Program-made: the position numbers and the translations under genes
The notes under the pieces: model-generated
Database searches by the model: none
Seen by the model: only the letters and a program-made list of their open reading frames with translations
What the model was told of the DNA's origin: nothing
In this document: piece by piece, positions 27,401-54,621 of the stretch
Layout of the letters: each line of letters opens with the position of its first letter
How positions within the stretch are numbered: position 1 is the stretch's first letter
From: Acanthosoma haemorrhoidale
Taxonomy: Eukaryota; Arthropoda; Insecta; Hemiptera; Acanthosomatidae
NCBI GenBank assembly: GCA_930367205.1
Contig: OV884011.1
Coordinates: 126,861,208-126,925,207 of the forward strand
Length of the DNA: 64,000 nt
Direction: 5' to 3'

Positions 27401-28934
27401 TCTTTAAGTATTTTTAATTTCACTTGGCCATTTTTTTTTTTATATAGAGTTGGCCCTCATAAAGGAATTTGGCATTTTTAACTTGTTCGCACATGTTTCG
27501 CAGTACATCCATGATATGATCACAATTTATAAATAATCCAAATGACAATAGAGTAGGGTTAGTAAAAAAAAAAAGTCAGTTTTTCCCTTAAAACCATTTC
27601 TTGAGTACGGATTTGAAGTACTCTTCAACACTGTAGTCGCTATCATGAAATTAGACTCTGAATGAAGATGCTACTTGGCACTGTGTTGACACATACAGGG
27701 TGCTAATCACTAATTTGCTTATTGCTTAGTGATTGACAGTATCGAAGTAAAAGGATCACATGGATAGAAGAGCATTAGTTTACTGAGTGGCAACAGGGCT
27801 TGCCATCTAATGCGGGTTCTCATGCCTCTAATTTCATGACGGCAACTAAAGATATGACAGCTTGTTGGCCTTGAAAAAAATGGAATTCAACTTCACCCAT
27901 TTTCCTGGGGGCTTCAGCTCCATTTTGGTTTTCCTTAATGATTTAAAATAAGACTGAGCAATTACATTTCATGAAAGGGATTAAGATATATCATCCACAA
28001 TTAATAATGAGTCCTAAACAGCAGAGGTGCTAAACATCTTAAAAATCAACCTTTTTTTTTTTACTCGCTCTATGAGTTACCCATATTAATAAGTATTTGT
28101 TTTTTAGTGCTAATTTGTAGGCACCCTTAACAAATTTCATATCTGAAATGGCCTAACAATTTTTTTTTAAGGGTCTTACTGTTTGTTGCCCAATTGTTAT
28201 AGATACATTTTTCACAGGTAATGACAGCTGCCTAAATATATTGCTATTGTATTTAAATGAGGTTTGATTCACTACGAATAATGTAGAAACTAACGATACT
28301 TCTAATAAGGAAATCATTGCTCATGGTTATTCAGTGTTATATATGTGTAGCTTAAGAGTTGAATAACATTACATATTGTGATTGAACCTGTTAATTATTA
28401 GATAATAGGACTATAGAAACAAAATACCCATTTTTTTTTGTTAATATAAAGTGCAAAAATTTCTACTTAATTTGTAAAATATGTTATAACCTGTATAACT
28501 TGCTTGAGTCTTCATGATGTGCAAGGACTTCTAGTTGCGAAATCGCTGTACATTTACAAGACCTTCTACATTCTATGTGCATACTTATATATTGTATTTT
28601 ATGTAATTAAACAGTCCAGTATATTATATCTTTGATAATTAAAATATTTTGAATGCAGCTAGCTGTTAATATGAAATTCTTGTCCCCAATCCATTGTTAC
28701 TCTAGTTATTCATGCATAATTATGCTGTAATAACTAACCCATCTAAGGTTTTAAATAATATATTTTACTTAATTAGAAACTGGGATGGTAATTTTAAATA
28801 CTTTACTTGACTCAAGAGTTTGACCCTTTTTTTTAGGGATGTTTTACAAAATCAATCGATAAATATATTTATTTGGACAAATACATTAGTATTTTACACA
28901 CATTTTTAAACAAGGATAAAATAATAATAAATTA

Positions 28935-30260
28935 AAGGTCTTGGATACATCCTTTGCTAGAGTATGCTGGATAGGTTGGCCTAGAAAGGAGATTGGCCCT
29001 GAATAAATTTGAGTTTTCTTGATGAACCATGGTGCTCCCAGTACAAGCCAGAGTATTTTATTCTGAAGTGTTTGAAGCCTTGTCCTGATTTTCTAGTGCA
29101 GTACCATCCATACCGGACAGGAATGAGTATTGGTAATATGAGTCTCTTATAAAGTAATGTCGTACAAGCATGTTTTAGAGATGAGCATGTATAGTTGTTG
29201 CAGGTGCCTGCTTGTAGTTTTTGTGTTTAGTCGTGGTGAACAATCTGATGATGAGTGTTTCAATTGAACATCAATTTATATCCTTAAGCTATCTTGATAA
29301 TACCTGTGAAGTGGGGTTAGTTTTAGTTGAAAGGATTAAGTTGTGGCTTCCATTTTTTTAAACAGGAAGATACTTGGTTGACTGATTCCTGAACCTTTAA
29401 TGGTTTCTCCATGCACAGAACTAATGTGTCATCAGCAAACATCGATATGGTCAATGTTGTAGGTTCAGAAAAGTCATTACAGAATAAATTAAAGAGTAGA
29501 GGACTCAGTGTAGCTCCTTAAGTAACAACTGTGTGCAATTAATTCTTTTTGCTATGTGAAATGTCCTATTTATGAAAGCATTGTCTTTCGAACCAAAATG
29601 ATTTGGGTGAATATAGTTTGGCAGTAGACAACTTGTATAATAGGCCATCATGCCAAACAGTGTCTAATGCTGAAGCTATGTCTAGGAAGGCTCCAGTGAT
29701 AGATAATCCCTTGTAAATAGATTCAGACACTCAGTGTATCGAGTTGATGGCGGAGTGGTGACTTATAAAGCCAAACTGGTCTGTTAGAATAATATTGTCT
29801 TTAAGGTGTTCATTCAAACTAGTTTTGATCGATTTTTCTAGTTGTGTTGAGCAAGCTGATCGGTTGATAGCTTGAAGGATTGTCTTTTGGTTTCCCTGGC
29901 TAGTGACAGTGACACTTTTCTATTTGCTCGAGAAATATCCCAGCCTCAAGCCTGCGTTAAACACACTAACGAAGGGTGATCCTTGTTAGTTTTTCAGTAC
30001 TACATTGGGTACGAGGTCGTCACCTGGAGCTTTTTTTTTAACAGCCATTTAATCTTCTTGGCTATTTCTTGAAGAGTAATTGGTTTATAATGTGTTGGTA
30101 ATGTAGTATTTGTATGCAAAATAGTCTGGTGGGTTTGAATCAGTGTGTCAGTATTTTTATAGCGAAGGGAAAACTTATCAGTTGAGAAGTTCCCTACCTA
30201 CAAATTCACATTTATCTTTGTCCCGAGTCGCTGTCTGTCCGTGATGGACTGCAGATTTAT
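28935..30260 (-). mobile_element. Decayed jockey-clade LINE, RT domain to 3' end
   Basis: Minus-strand pieces in order: KAPGDDLVPN (about 30010-30040), ALDTVWHDGLLYKL (about 29640-29680), GATLSPLLFNLF (about 29490-29520), FADDTLVLCMEK carrying the RT catalytic FADD (about 29410-29450), and RLQTLQNKILWLVLGAPWF near the 3' end (about 29030-29080). Frameshifts and stops separate them. It is older and unrelated in detail to the LINE pair at 50-59 kb. Confidence 0.75.
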
Positions 30261-31044
30261 GTCATAAAATTTTTTTTGTTTCTCTCAACAGTACGTTGTC
30301 GGTTGTCATTAGGTTTCATAGAGTCCAAGTATTGTACAAAATAAGAAACCTTATATTTTCACCTATCCTGACAATTGCAGTTCCCTATTTGACTCATAAA
30401 CATAAATTTTATTTCAAGATTCCATTTGATTACCTAATGTCATGAAAAACATGTTCAACTCTTTAAGGCATAATTAAGGGTTATTAATTACAGGGGTTGC
30501 CTTATTAACATATTGATTAGAGTATAAGTTATCTTGATACATATACATAATTTTTGATCTATAACTATCTAAATTTATTAAAACATCCATTAATGCAAAA
30601 TTTCCTATTTGTTTTGTTAAATACGATACAATCTGTTTTTACAAATTGCTCGAGTCTTCCTAGTATTTCCTCATGATATGGAAGGACTTTTGTTGTAGCA
30701 AAATTGCTTAAAAACCTGAATAATAATATGTATTTTATGTTTTTATTTTTGAAATGTAATCACACAAAGTATATTTAAAATCATGTTCGCAGCTTTAAGT
30801 ACACTGATGTTTTTTTTTGAAGGCATGATATTTTGATTTTGTATGGTAGTTCCATTAGAACCCCAATGACGCTAAAAATAAAAGTAACCATATGAAAAGC
30901 AATCAATTAATTTAATCTGTATATGTTGAGGGTTAATTGAAATATAAATACAAAAACATAAAATAAGATTAATTACAATTTTATTTTAAACATTTATGTA
31001 ATAGTTGTGGCTGTGATTAAAAATTCCCATGTAAAATTTCATTC

Positions 31045-31170
31045 AATTAATGGACCAGACAAGCTGCTTTTGAATGAATATATTAATAAAAATCATTCAA
31101 TAAAACTTAGTAAATAAATCAATGGTTAGTAATTAGTAAGATTATCAAAACCCTTAAATGTGACTATACA
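31045..31170. repeat. AT-rich dispersed repeat, copy B
   Basis: Collinear with 14345-14500: shares CTGCTTTTGAATG and AAGATTATCAAA with similar spacing, plus scattered matches between. Diverged. Confidence 0.4.
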
Positions 31171-31579
31171 TGGCACGCTTAACTATGTTTTTTCTATGAA
31201 TAAAAAGCTAATATAAGTCCTCATTGAACGTTTGAACAGCTTGTAAGCTGTTATTGGTACTTTTTGGCAACTGATAATTTTGATTAATACATGCATATGT
31301 GATTTCTCATTTCATAAGCTATTAGTGGGAAACTTATCAATGGTCAGCATTATCAATAGTTAGACTTCATACCAATGATGACTATAGATAGTTTTTAATT
31401 TTCATAGAATATGAAAATATTGGATTTATCAAAATCAATTTTTCCCTAAATGGGGAGTACATATGAATAAATCCACACCCTGAAATAATTTAATGTGAGC
31501 CCTCTAATAGTATGGAATATGACATAAAATATAAAAATAAACAACACTATTGGCACTCATATAGCGTAAATGACTTAAG

Positions 31580-31690
31580 GGTAACTGTTAGATCAAAGCG
31601 ACTAACCAATGACAGGTGCTAAGATTCAAACCCAGAACCTTCTGATTTCTATTCAGGCTTTCAGTGGACCAACTGATTGTCTTAACAATT
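31580..31690 (-). repeat. tRNA-like SINE fragment, inverted
   Basis: Minus-strand B-box-like GGTTTGAATCT at 31632-31622, identical to that at 12039-12049, with a partly similar upstream part. Confidence 0.35.
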
Positions 31691-32223
31691 TTGATTTCAT
31701 TAAGATATCCATTTATTCTCTCAGTGTGGCAACTAGGGAAATACTAGAAATACACTGCAAAAAAAAAAATTGGTATAAAATTTATTGAAAATAAGTGTGT
31801 GTTAAAAAGTTCATTCTTTAATAAAAAGAATATTCAAAAATAATTTTTGAAGGGAAGTGAATTGTTTTCTTTTCAATAAAGGGCTTTGTTTTCCTTAGTT
31901 AATCCTTTGTATCATTGGGTAAACAAAAACTAAAACTTTTATATTCATTCACTATAGTGATTTTTGGTGTAATCTCTAAAAATTTAGTAAAAGGTTTTGT
32001 TTTAATGTAATTGATTTTGGCAGTTGAGCATGTAGCCCGTGTTGTTGCTTTAGAGGAAGATGGTTGAAGCCAAAGATATGGAGTCCGGGCATTGGCTTTA
32101 CCTGAAATTAGGAAGCAAACATTTGAATTTTTTTCAAGTGCAGCACTTTTTTGGTGGAGCCGTGTATTTGCAAAGCTGAGCGTGATAGTCATTTTTGGTT
32201 AGAGAAGAAAATTTACTATACTG

Positions 32224-32611
32224 ATGGAAAAAGGTTTTTCATGCCATGCCAAGGTCAATGCTAATATCACAAATTTGCTGCCATTGTGTCTTTTACCAAA
32301 AGGAAAAACTACTGCTCTGATTATTAATCTCACAATTCGGTTTGAGATCAACAATACTAATCAACCCAAAAAAGTGGAAATAGACAACAAAGACATGACA
32401 AGTGATATGATTTTTTTGAATAAAGGTTTTGGTGCAAATACGCATTACAAAGTTCAGGAACTATGGTTTGGGCCAAGAGGTATGCCTAAGCAAACTACTG
32501 AATTGGTTAAGCATATGGGGGGGGGATCAACGACAAAAAGGTGGCTTCAATAGCAAATCAAGTATTATTGACTTCTTAGGGGTCTTTACCAATACTATTT
32601 ATGGAAAATAA
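32224..32611 (+). other. Unassigned coding-like fragment
   Basis: A 109-codon frame from 32224 (with phrases such as VQELWFGPRGMPKQTTELVK) is disrupted by a poly-G run at 32516-32525. Past that run the sequence ends in stops. Amino-acid use is balanced for such AT-rich DNA, which hints at former coding. It loosely recalls the carboxyl end of some retroelement polymerases, but I cannot name a family. No splice context ties it to a neighbour. Confidence 0.2.
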
Positions 32612-33593
32612 TTTCCAACACATGTTTGCTAATTTGTACCGTTATTATCTTATTTGTTGCTAACATTATTCAATATTCTTGTGTTCGAATATTCCAGTTT
32701 AAATTTGTTCGATTCATTTAAATTACTGTTATATATATTCAATGTTCATTAATGGACTGATGAAGTATGCCAATTAGTATGGCAACCCAATATAATTTGG
32801 TAGCATCAGCTTTGTTTTGTATATTAATGAAGTGTTTTTAATTTAGATCTTGTTAACTCTCTAAAAACATCCCATATTTGGACTGCTAGAAAACACCCAA
32901 AAATGGACACATTTAGCCACAGACTAATAATTTTTATAATTGAACTATAAATCTTGTTTTTTTTTAGAAGTGATGAAGAGTTTAGAATTGGGATTTTGGT
33001 TTACAGCAGAAAAATAAATTTACAACAGTTATTTTGGATGTGTTCAACTTAGATGTTAAACTCGTTTCACTCATTAACTCAATTAAAAATATTTTACAAC
33101 ATATTTCTAAATAGGGTGTGATGAAAGAAACAATATATTAAACAACTATGTAAATAATTTATTAATAATTAAAACAATATAAAATTTATATAAATGTTAT
33201 GTAAAGATAAAATATAGTAATTCTTATATTTTCTTTTAGTTCAGGCAAAATCAGTTTTTGTCTCTTGCTTAAGCTTTTTTGTCAAATATTTGTAGTAAAA
33301 ATTCTACACCTTTTATCTTCAACTTTTAATGAAAACAACTCAATTTTATAGGACTTTTCCCAACTTCATTCAAATTTTATAATTTCAAAGGCATTTCTTA
33401 CCCAATCCCCAGTCATAAATTTTCATTTGTTTGATGGTGGTTCCATTTCATTTGTGCACTAGGCCTGTTTTATATGCAGGTTATTGGAGAACATTAACCT
33501 TTAAAAAAAAAAAAAAGAAACATAAAAGCTGGAGAATTGTTAAAGCAAAACATATTTTTATAATTATAATAAAAAAATACTTGATAAACACGA

Positions 33594-48935
<15,342 letters not shown>

Positions 48936-49914
48936 TTCAGGAATCTACTCCACCATTTTGATCACACTAATCGATATATGTACCATTTAGCATTCCCAGC
49001 GACTTTTTATTGTTTTATTTATTCTAATTTTAGCATTCACTGTGTAATATATTGATTGATCATTACATTATATATTTGAGATAATAATTCTTTACTAACT
49101 ACCTTCCAAATCACTACAAAATATTTTATGACTTCTGATTGTATGAACAGCTTGCCAGTACAAGACGTGAATTTCTTTAATTGTCTATTAAATAATGGAA
49201 TTAGTACATTTCAAAATCATCACGTGAGAATAAAACAATTTATTTGAGCAAATATATTATATAATTGAAAAAGTTTTTACGATTTTTGTTAGACAATACT
49301 TGTCAAATATTAGATTTACGATTCCCTGGAAACAAGAAACTTAGTTGTTTCTTTAGGGGTATGATTAACCCTTAATGGTCTTAAGCAATTATAAAAACTT
49401 CTCGGAAAAAAGTAATCGTGTACTAACGTAGACACTAGTGAATAAAAAACCAGTGTGTGAACAACTGCAGTGTGTTTATCGTTAAACAGAATATCCTTTA
49501 AAAAATTATCCATTTGTCTTGAAACAGCTTCATTTTTCAATTATTGAATAATTGAAAAAAAAGTTAAGCTAATAGAATAGTAGCTTCGCCATTTTTCCTC
49601 ATTATTTAAATTTATTGTGTACCCTTTAAGACTAAGATTATATAAGAATGTTTCATATAAATTATGATCTAATTTATATTAATATGATACATACATGTTA
49701 ACAAAAAGTAAATGAATAATGTCAAGAAATGTAAGTAGAATGTATGGACGGTGAGTTTCTTAAATACTTATCATTGGATTGTGAAAAAAATACAATACTC
49801 CGAAAACACCCCATATAAAGCAAACCACACGTTGACAGTCCCCCCGAGGTGACCTCCGGTCCGGGTCGGTGTAAAATCTATAATTTCGACAGTTCGCTTT
49901 TGTATACCAGTTTA
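48936..49914. other. Upstream region of the zinc-finger gene
   Basis: AT-rich; must contain the promoter and 5' UTR of the minus-strand ZAD gene, but no element could be fixed. A 74-codon minus-strand ORF at 49316-49540 is noted but unassigned: no family was recognised with confidence and no splice sites link it to anything. Confidence 0.4.
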
Positions 49915-50143
49915 ATCTTCTGGGCCCCATGGGATGGATGGGAGCCATACCAGGTTCGACGAAGCTAATGTTATAAGAACAGATTAATTGCTAATAATAT
50001 TTACAGAGCAGAACATAAAAAATAAAATATGCCCAGTGACCACTATAGGCCCTCTCGGCATGCAAGAATGTAAAGCGGTTGGTATGAAAAGGCGAAATGT
50101 GAGGAGTTTCTGTCTTGGATTACTGAAGAAGTGTTGAGCAAGA
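49915..50143 (+). repeat. Left arm of a perfect 229-bp inverted repeat
   Basis: Every base of 49915-50143 is matched in reverse complement by 50550-50778, with no mismatch or indel found on base-by-base comparison. This arm sits in ordinary flanking DNA; the other lies inside the LINE insertion. It contains the palindrome-like GGGCCCCATGGGATGGATGG near its outer end. Confidence 0.95.
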
Positions 50144-50538
50144 TAGATAGATGGGGAGAGAAAGATCGATACGAATACGACGTCGAAATGGATGGGAGCG
50201 TTTTATCTCGTCAAGAATATACTTATTTCAAGACAAAACTATGAGTACTACAATTTACATTTCCCCGCAGGTAGAGGCAGTATGTGATCGTAATATATGT
50301 TTTCCAAATGTAGCTTTAAATTATTTGGTTATTAATGTTAAAGATAATTAAGGCGAAATTATATTAATGTATGAATGTGTGGTATGTCAGAACTCAACCC
50401 TGTTCATTATTCAAAGAGTAAAGAAATGTAAGTAAATGAATAAATAAAATTAGTGTTTAATAAAGTCGTTTTATTATTAGTATTATTGAAACCTGATATT
50501 AGTATTTGCATGCAACGGATACGGTACATAGTGTCACC
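50144..50538. other. Loop between the inverted repeat arms
   Basis: Together with the 11-bp target duplication this makes a 406-bp spacer. It is AT-rich; a short plus-strand ORF (50151-50351) has no recognised family. This was presumably host sequence just upstream of the LINE target site. Confidence 0.6.
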
Positions 50539-50549
50539 ACATGTAGACT
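50539..50549 (+). repeat. LINE target-site duplication, 5' copy
   Basis: ACATGTAGACT, identical to 55035-55045 directly after the poly-A tail. It lies immediately before the inverted-repeat arm rather than before the LINE itself, so the arm belongs to the insertion. Confidence 0.85.
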
Positions 50550-50820
50550 TCTTGCTCAACACTTCTTCAGTAATCCAAGACAGAAACTCCTCACATTTCG
50601 CCTTTTCATACCAACCGCTTTACATTCTTGCATGCCGAGAGGGCCTATAGTGGTCACTGGGCATATTTTATTTTTTATGTTCTGCTCTGTAAATATTATT
50701 AGCAATTAATCTGTTCTTATAACATTAGCTTCGTCGAACCTGGTATGGCTCCCATCCATCCCATGGGGCCCAGAAGATCCCCCCCTAACTGGACGTGCGT
50801 CGCACGGACCTTTGCAGGGT

Positions 50821-51954
50821 ATGGCAAGCCGTAGGGACCCCCCAGTTGATGAATTTCAACATCCAAAAAGAGTATGCCGCAAGCGTACTCTCCCCCAGGC
50901 CCCAGAGGTTAAAACCTCTAACTCCTTCACCCCCCTAAACTCGGCATCCCAGTCCGAGGCCAGTACATCCGCCGCCCCTTCTGCCCCTAAATCGCCACCC
51001 CCCCTTATATTAGGGCGCATCAACAGCTATGACCTCACGAGGTTATTAGCCGATTACCACATTAAAAACTACAAAATAGTGCAGACGCAGCAGGACACTA
51101 AGGTGTTCTGCAACTGCATACTAGACCAACAGCAAACAATTGCTGCAATCAGGGATTTAAAGATCCCATTTCACACGTTTGCCCCCCGTGGTACCAAGCC
51201 CAATAAGAAGTACTTACCTCATGGATTCGATCTCTCTCATCCGATCGAGGAGATAAAAGCCCACATTAAAAGCGTGGGTAGCAACGTAATCGATGTATAT
51301 CGATTACGGCGCTCCGACCAAAATGGCGCTAAGACAGAGATCGAACCGATACTAGTGATAGGGGATCACACATTGAAGGCGGAGACCTTGAAGCAGCTCC
51401 GGCATATAAATAATGTGCTTTTTCGAGTGAGCACTTTTCACGAAAAAAGAGGGATCCCGATGTGCCTGAACTGCCAGGAATACGGCCATACCAGACGGTA
51501 CTGTTTCAAGCAGGCCAAGTGCGTGAGGTGCAGTGAGCCTCACGACATAAAAGACTGCCCGAGAGACGCTTCAATTCCCCTCAAATGTGCCAATTGCGCG
51601 GGAAATCATGTCGCGTCGTACCGACAGTGCCCGTACAGGGTAAAACTTCTAGAGACTGCAGAGATAAAAAAGCAGGCACAGAATATTACAGCCGGGCCGA
51701 GAAGGGCCACATACATGCCTGCCCCCCCTCCACCACGACAGACTGCCTCCTATGCTCAGATGGCATCCGGAAACACCAGGGCTCCGGAAGTTCTCCCAGA
51801 GCCCCTACCTCAACCTACTAACAGTAATAATGATGCCTTGATGGGTATCTTGGGCAGCATGATGAACATGTTGAGCAGCATGACCGCTGCCATGAATAAA
51901 CTCACCGAGGCGGTAACGCAGATGATGTCAGAATTCAAAAAGTCAAACATCTAA
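50821..51954 (+). CDS. LINE copy 1 ORF1, RNA-binding gag-like protein
   Basis: 377 residues from the ATG at 50821 (the same start, MASRRDPPVDE, is conserved in copy 2). The middle third is a PRE_C2HC-like region (LLADYHIKNYKIVQTQQD). It is followed by three zinc knuckles from about residue 214: CLNCQEYGHTRRYC, CVRCSEPHDIKDC and CANCAGNHVASYRQC. The C-terminus is proline-rich, then rich in M, L and S. Jockey-clade ORF1 proteins bind the element RNA and form the ribonucleoprotein used for insertion. The stop TAA is followed at once by the ORF2 ATG, implying coupled translation of ORF2. Confidence 0.9.
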   Translation: MASRRDPPVDEFQHPKRVCRKRTLPQAPEVKTSNSFTPLNSASQSEASTSAAPSAPKSPPPLILGRINSYDLTRLLADYHIKNYKIVQTQQDTKVFCNCILDQQQTIAAIRDLKIPFHTFAPRGTKPNKKYLPHGFDLSHPIEEIKAHIKSVGSNVIDVYRLRRSDQNGAKTEIEPILVIGDHTLKAETLKQLRHINNVLFRVSTFHEKRGIPMCLNCQEYGHTRRYCFKQAKCVRCSEPHDIKDCPRDASIPLKCANCAGNHVASYRQCPYRVKLLETAEIKKQAQNITAGPRRATYMPAPPPPRQTASYAQMASGNTRAPEVLPEPLPQPTNSNNDALMGILGSMMNMLSSMTAAMNKLTEAVTQMMSEFKKSNI

Positions 51955-54621
51955 ATGATGGGGCACGTAATTTTAAATTACAACGTCTGCGGCCTTCGCC
52001 CCAAACAAGCCGACGTAGAAGTAATTCTACGGTGCCATTCGCCAGACGTTGTCGTTCTCACCGATACCCGGTTGAAGAAAATACACTACTGCCGCTTCCC
52101 GGGTTATACTGCTTACCGCCAAGACACCGAAACTATCTCTGGAGGAGTAGCTGTGTTAGTTAAAAACGGAATACCCTGTAGGAGACTGCCCCCACCCGTC
52201 AGCCTAGGCCCCGACCAATACATAGTTACGCTCCAGCTACGGCTCATGAACAACATCATCGTGTCAGGAGTCTACAGAAGACCGAAAGCCGTCTGCGACC
52301 CGTATAAGCTCCTGCTCACTACGATAGCTCATGACCGAAGGCACGTCATCGTGGGTGACCTAAATGCGAACCACAGCTGGTGGAGCAGTACTACGGCAAA
52401 CGCCCTAGGCCGTTACATCACTAAAACTCCATTTACGGTCATCCACCCAGGATTGCCGACCTTCCGTCATTTCGCTAACCCAGACAGAACCTCCACGCCT
52501 GACCTGCTCCTGACACAACAGCCACACCGGGTCACCGGATGCTCGGCCTTAGATTTCACCACCTCCGACCATCGGCCTGTTCTCTATGAACTAGAAGGCG
52601 ACATGCCAGAGCCGCCTGCTTCTAGGTACAGGTACGATGAGGCCAAATGGGACCTCTACAAGCATCTCATCAAGACCGAGTTGCCCACAATCACGCCCCT
52701 GAGACACACTTGGGACATAGATTACGCTATCTATCAGCTACAGGACGTCATCGATCGAGCTGCCGATGCATCGATCCCGAAATTTTCTCCGAAGCCCCCT
52801 TCTCTGAGAAAACCTCCGGATCACATCCTACAACTGATTAGACAGCGTAATAACATCAAGAACAGGTGGTTTAGGACCAAAAACAGGGACTTAAAACCGG
52901 TTTTAAATGCTCTCACAAACCAAGTTAAGTCCCTGATGGCCCAGTGGAAAAATTCGATTTGGGAAGATCGCCTCACCAGTCTCCACGGTGACCACAAGCA
53001 ATTGTGGAAGCTTGTGAAGACCTGCAGGTCCAAAAAGAACGGTGTAAGGCTGGCCGTGAACGGGCAGTTCATTCCCACCACCGAACAAGCGGACATCTTG
53101 GCGGCCCATTATGAGGAAGTCAGTCGTGGCCAGGGACAGCCAATAGGAGCCCTCGACCACCCCTCCCCCACCCTCCCTACCACTACCGAAATCTACACCT
53201 CACACCGGCAATGCGCTGCATTCATTCGAAGAACGACCGGCAAGAAGGCCCCAGGTCAGGATTCCATCCAGAACATCCTACTCAAGCAGCTGCCGAGGAA
53301 AGGAATCTCATTCATAACGAACGTGTTGAACTCCTGCTTCAGGCTGCACTATTTCCCCCAGAACTGGAAGCACGCTGTAGTGGTCCCCCTTCTGAAACCA
53401 GCAAAAAGCGGTTATGAGCCATCTCATTACCGCCCCATCAGTCTGCTGACTCAACTCTCGAAGCTGTTCGAGAGAATCATCCACGTACATCTCTCCGGGC
53501 ACTGCGAGTCACAAGAAGTCATCCCACCAGAGCAGACTGGTTTCAGCACAGGCTTAAGCGCGAACAACAACCTGGTGAGATTGCAACACCACGTCGCATC
53601 AAACGTCCGGAGCAACAGAGCTACCGCTATGATTTCTCTGGACTGTTCGAAAGCTTTCGACTCTGTGGACCACTACATCCTACTCCAACGTCTGAGGGAA
53701 TACGAATTCTCGGATCAGCTGCAGAACCTGATAAGATCCTACCTTACAGGCAGAACTTTTTCGGTTCGTATAGGCACTACGTCTACGACCCGAAGAAACT
53801 ACACTGCCGGTGTCCCCCAAGGATCGGTGCTAGGCCCCCTGCTGTTCAACATTTACACCGCCCACATCGTAGGAGCCTCGTACCCCAACTGCGAGGTATC
53901 CGCGTATGCAGACGATATAGGTGTTTACAGCACTAGCATCAATCCCTCCAGAGCCCTGAAATTCGCTGAGAGCGCTAGTCAACGGATCTCCGAGAAACTC
54001 GATGCCATCCACATTCAAGTCAACCCGGCCAAGACGCAAGGAATTATATTCAGTTACAAATCCGGAAAAAAGAAGCTCCCGAAATCCTTCGTCTTAGGCG
54101 GCAAAGAGTGCCCTGTAAGCAACAAGCTGTGCTACCTCGGGATTACCCTCGGTAGGCACTTGTCGTTCACAACGCATCTCGGCAAGAAATTAAAGAGTGT
54201 TAGGAAGAAATTCTTCAGCCTCGGACACCTACTTCACAGCCCGGCTTTATCGGTACGCCTCAAGCTGCTGATATACCAGAGCGTCCTAAGACCTGCTTTG
54301 ATGTATGGGACCCCTCTCTTCAAGTATCTGACTCCTAACACTCTCCAAACGCTCCAGCAATTTCAGAACAGAGTTCTCCGCACCTCCCTCAAACATACCC
54401 CGTTCGACCGAATGAAGGCAGACGAGATGCATAAAAAATTTGAAGTGCTCACCATTCAAGATTTTATCAAGAGAAGGCACATCAAATTTTTTGACTCACT
54501 CAGACATAGCCACAACCCACTATTCTCCGACCTTCAACCACCACCAATGCCCGTCAGATGGAAGCACTGCTGGACCGCCGAAGCCTGGAGGATGATCGAC
54601 GTCATTGAACCCGATGACTGA
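51955..54621 (+). CDS. LINE copy 1 ORF2, endonuclease and reverse transcriptase
   Basis: 888 residues. An N-terminal APE-type endonuclease spans about residues 1-220 (LNYNVCGLRPKQADVE; VGDLNANHSWW; late TSDHRPV with the catalytic D and H). The RT domain spans about 480-760, with ISLDCSKAFDSVDH, AGVPQGSVLGPLLFN at about 617 and the catalytic SAYADDIGVY at about 650. A thumb-like C-terminal region follows. No RNase H domain is seen, as in jockey-clade elements. The endonuclease nicks the target and the RT copies the RNA from the nick. The frame is open end to end with all key motifs present. Confidence 0.93.
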   Translation: MMGHVILNYNVCGLRPKQADVEVILRCHSPDVVVLTDTRLKKIHYCRFPGYTAYRQDTETISGGVAVLVKNGIPCRRLPPPVSLGPDQYIVTLQLRLMNNIIVSGVYRRPKAVCDPYKLLLTTIAHDRRHVIVGDLNANHSWWSSTTANALGRYITKTPFTVIHPGLPTFRHFANPDRTSTPDLLLTQQPHRVTGCSALDFTTSDHRPVLYELEGDMPEPPASRYRYDEAKWDLYKHLIKTELPTITPLRHTWDIDYAIYQLQDVIDRAADASIPKFSPKPPSLRKPPDHILQLIRQRNNIKNRWFRTKNRDLKPVLNALTNQVKSLMAQWKNSIWEDRLTSLHGDHKQLWKLVKTCRSKKNGVRLAVNGQFIPTTEQADILAAHYEEVSRGQGQPIGALDHPSPTLPTTTEIYTSHRQCAAFIRRTTGKKAPGQDSIQNILLKQLPRKGISFITNVLNSCFRLHYFPQNWKHAVVVPLLKPAKSGYEPSHYRPISLLTQLSKLFERIIHVHLSGHCESQEVIPPEQTGFSTGLSANNNLVRLQHHVASNVRSNRATAMISLDCSKAFDSVDHYILLQRLREYEFSDQLQNLIRSYLTGRTFSVRIGTTSTTRRNYTAGVPQGSVLGPLLFNIYTAHIVGASYPNCEVSAYADDIGVYSTSINPSRALKFAESASQRISEKLDAIHIQVNPAKTQGIIFSYKSGKKKLPKSFVLGGKECPVSNKLCYLGITLGRHLSFTTHLGKKLKSVRKKFFSLGHLLHSPALSVRLKLLIYQSVLRPALMYGTPLFKYLTPNTLQTLQQFQNRVLRTSLKHTPFDRMKADEMHKKFEVLTIQDFIKRRHIKFFDSLRHSHNPLFSDLQPPPMPVRWKHCWTAEAWRMIDVIEPDD

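Larger units (their letters stand above)
22887..33593. other. Convergent intergenic region, gene-poor
   Basis: Contains the 3' ends of the Kelch gene (plus) and the zinc-finger gene (minus). Apart from the LINE fragments, SINE-like piece and repeat listed separately, it is AT-rich with no ORF I can support as a gene. A possible polyadenylation signal for the minus-strand zinc-finger gene is TTTATT near 33156. Weak inverted repeats near 26170-26440 and 27628-27848 may be decayed MITEs. Confidence 0.5.

Noticed and set aside
49316..49540. 74-codon minus-strand ORF, slight likeness to a membrane-bound acyltransferase N-terminus
   Set aside because: Similarity is limited to hydrophobic spacing, no splice sites or partner exons were found.
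52821..53160. Minus-strand ORFs inside the LINE
   Set aside because: They mirror the coding strand of ORF2 and recur at the same place in copy 2; no independent features.
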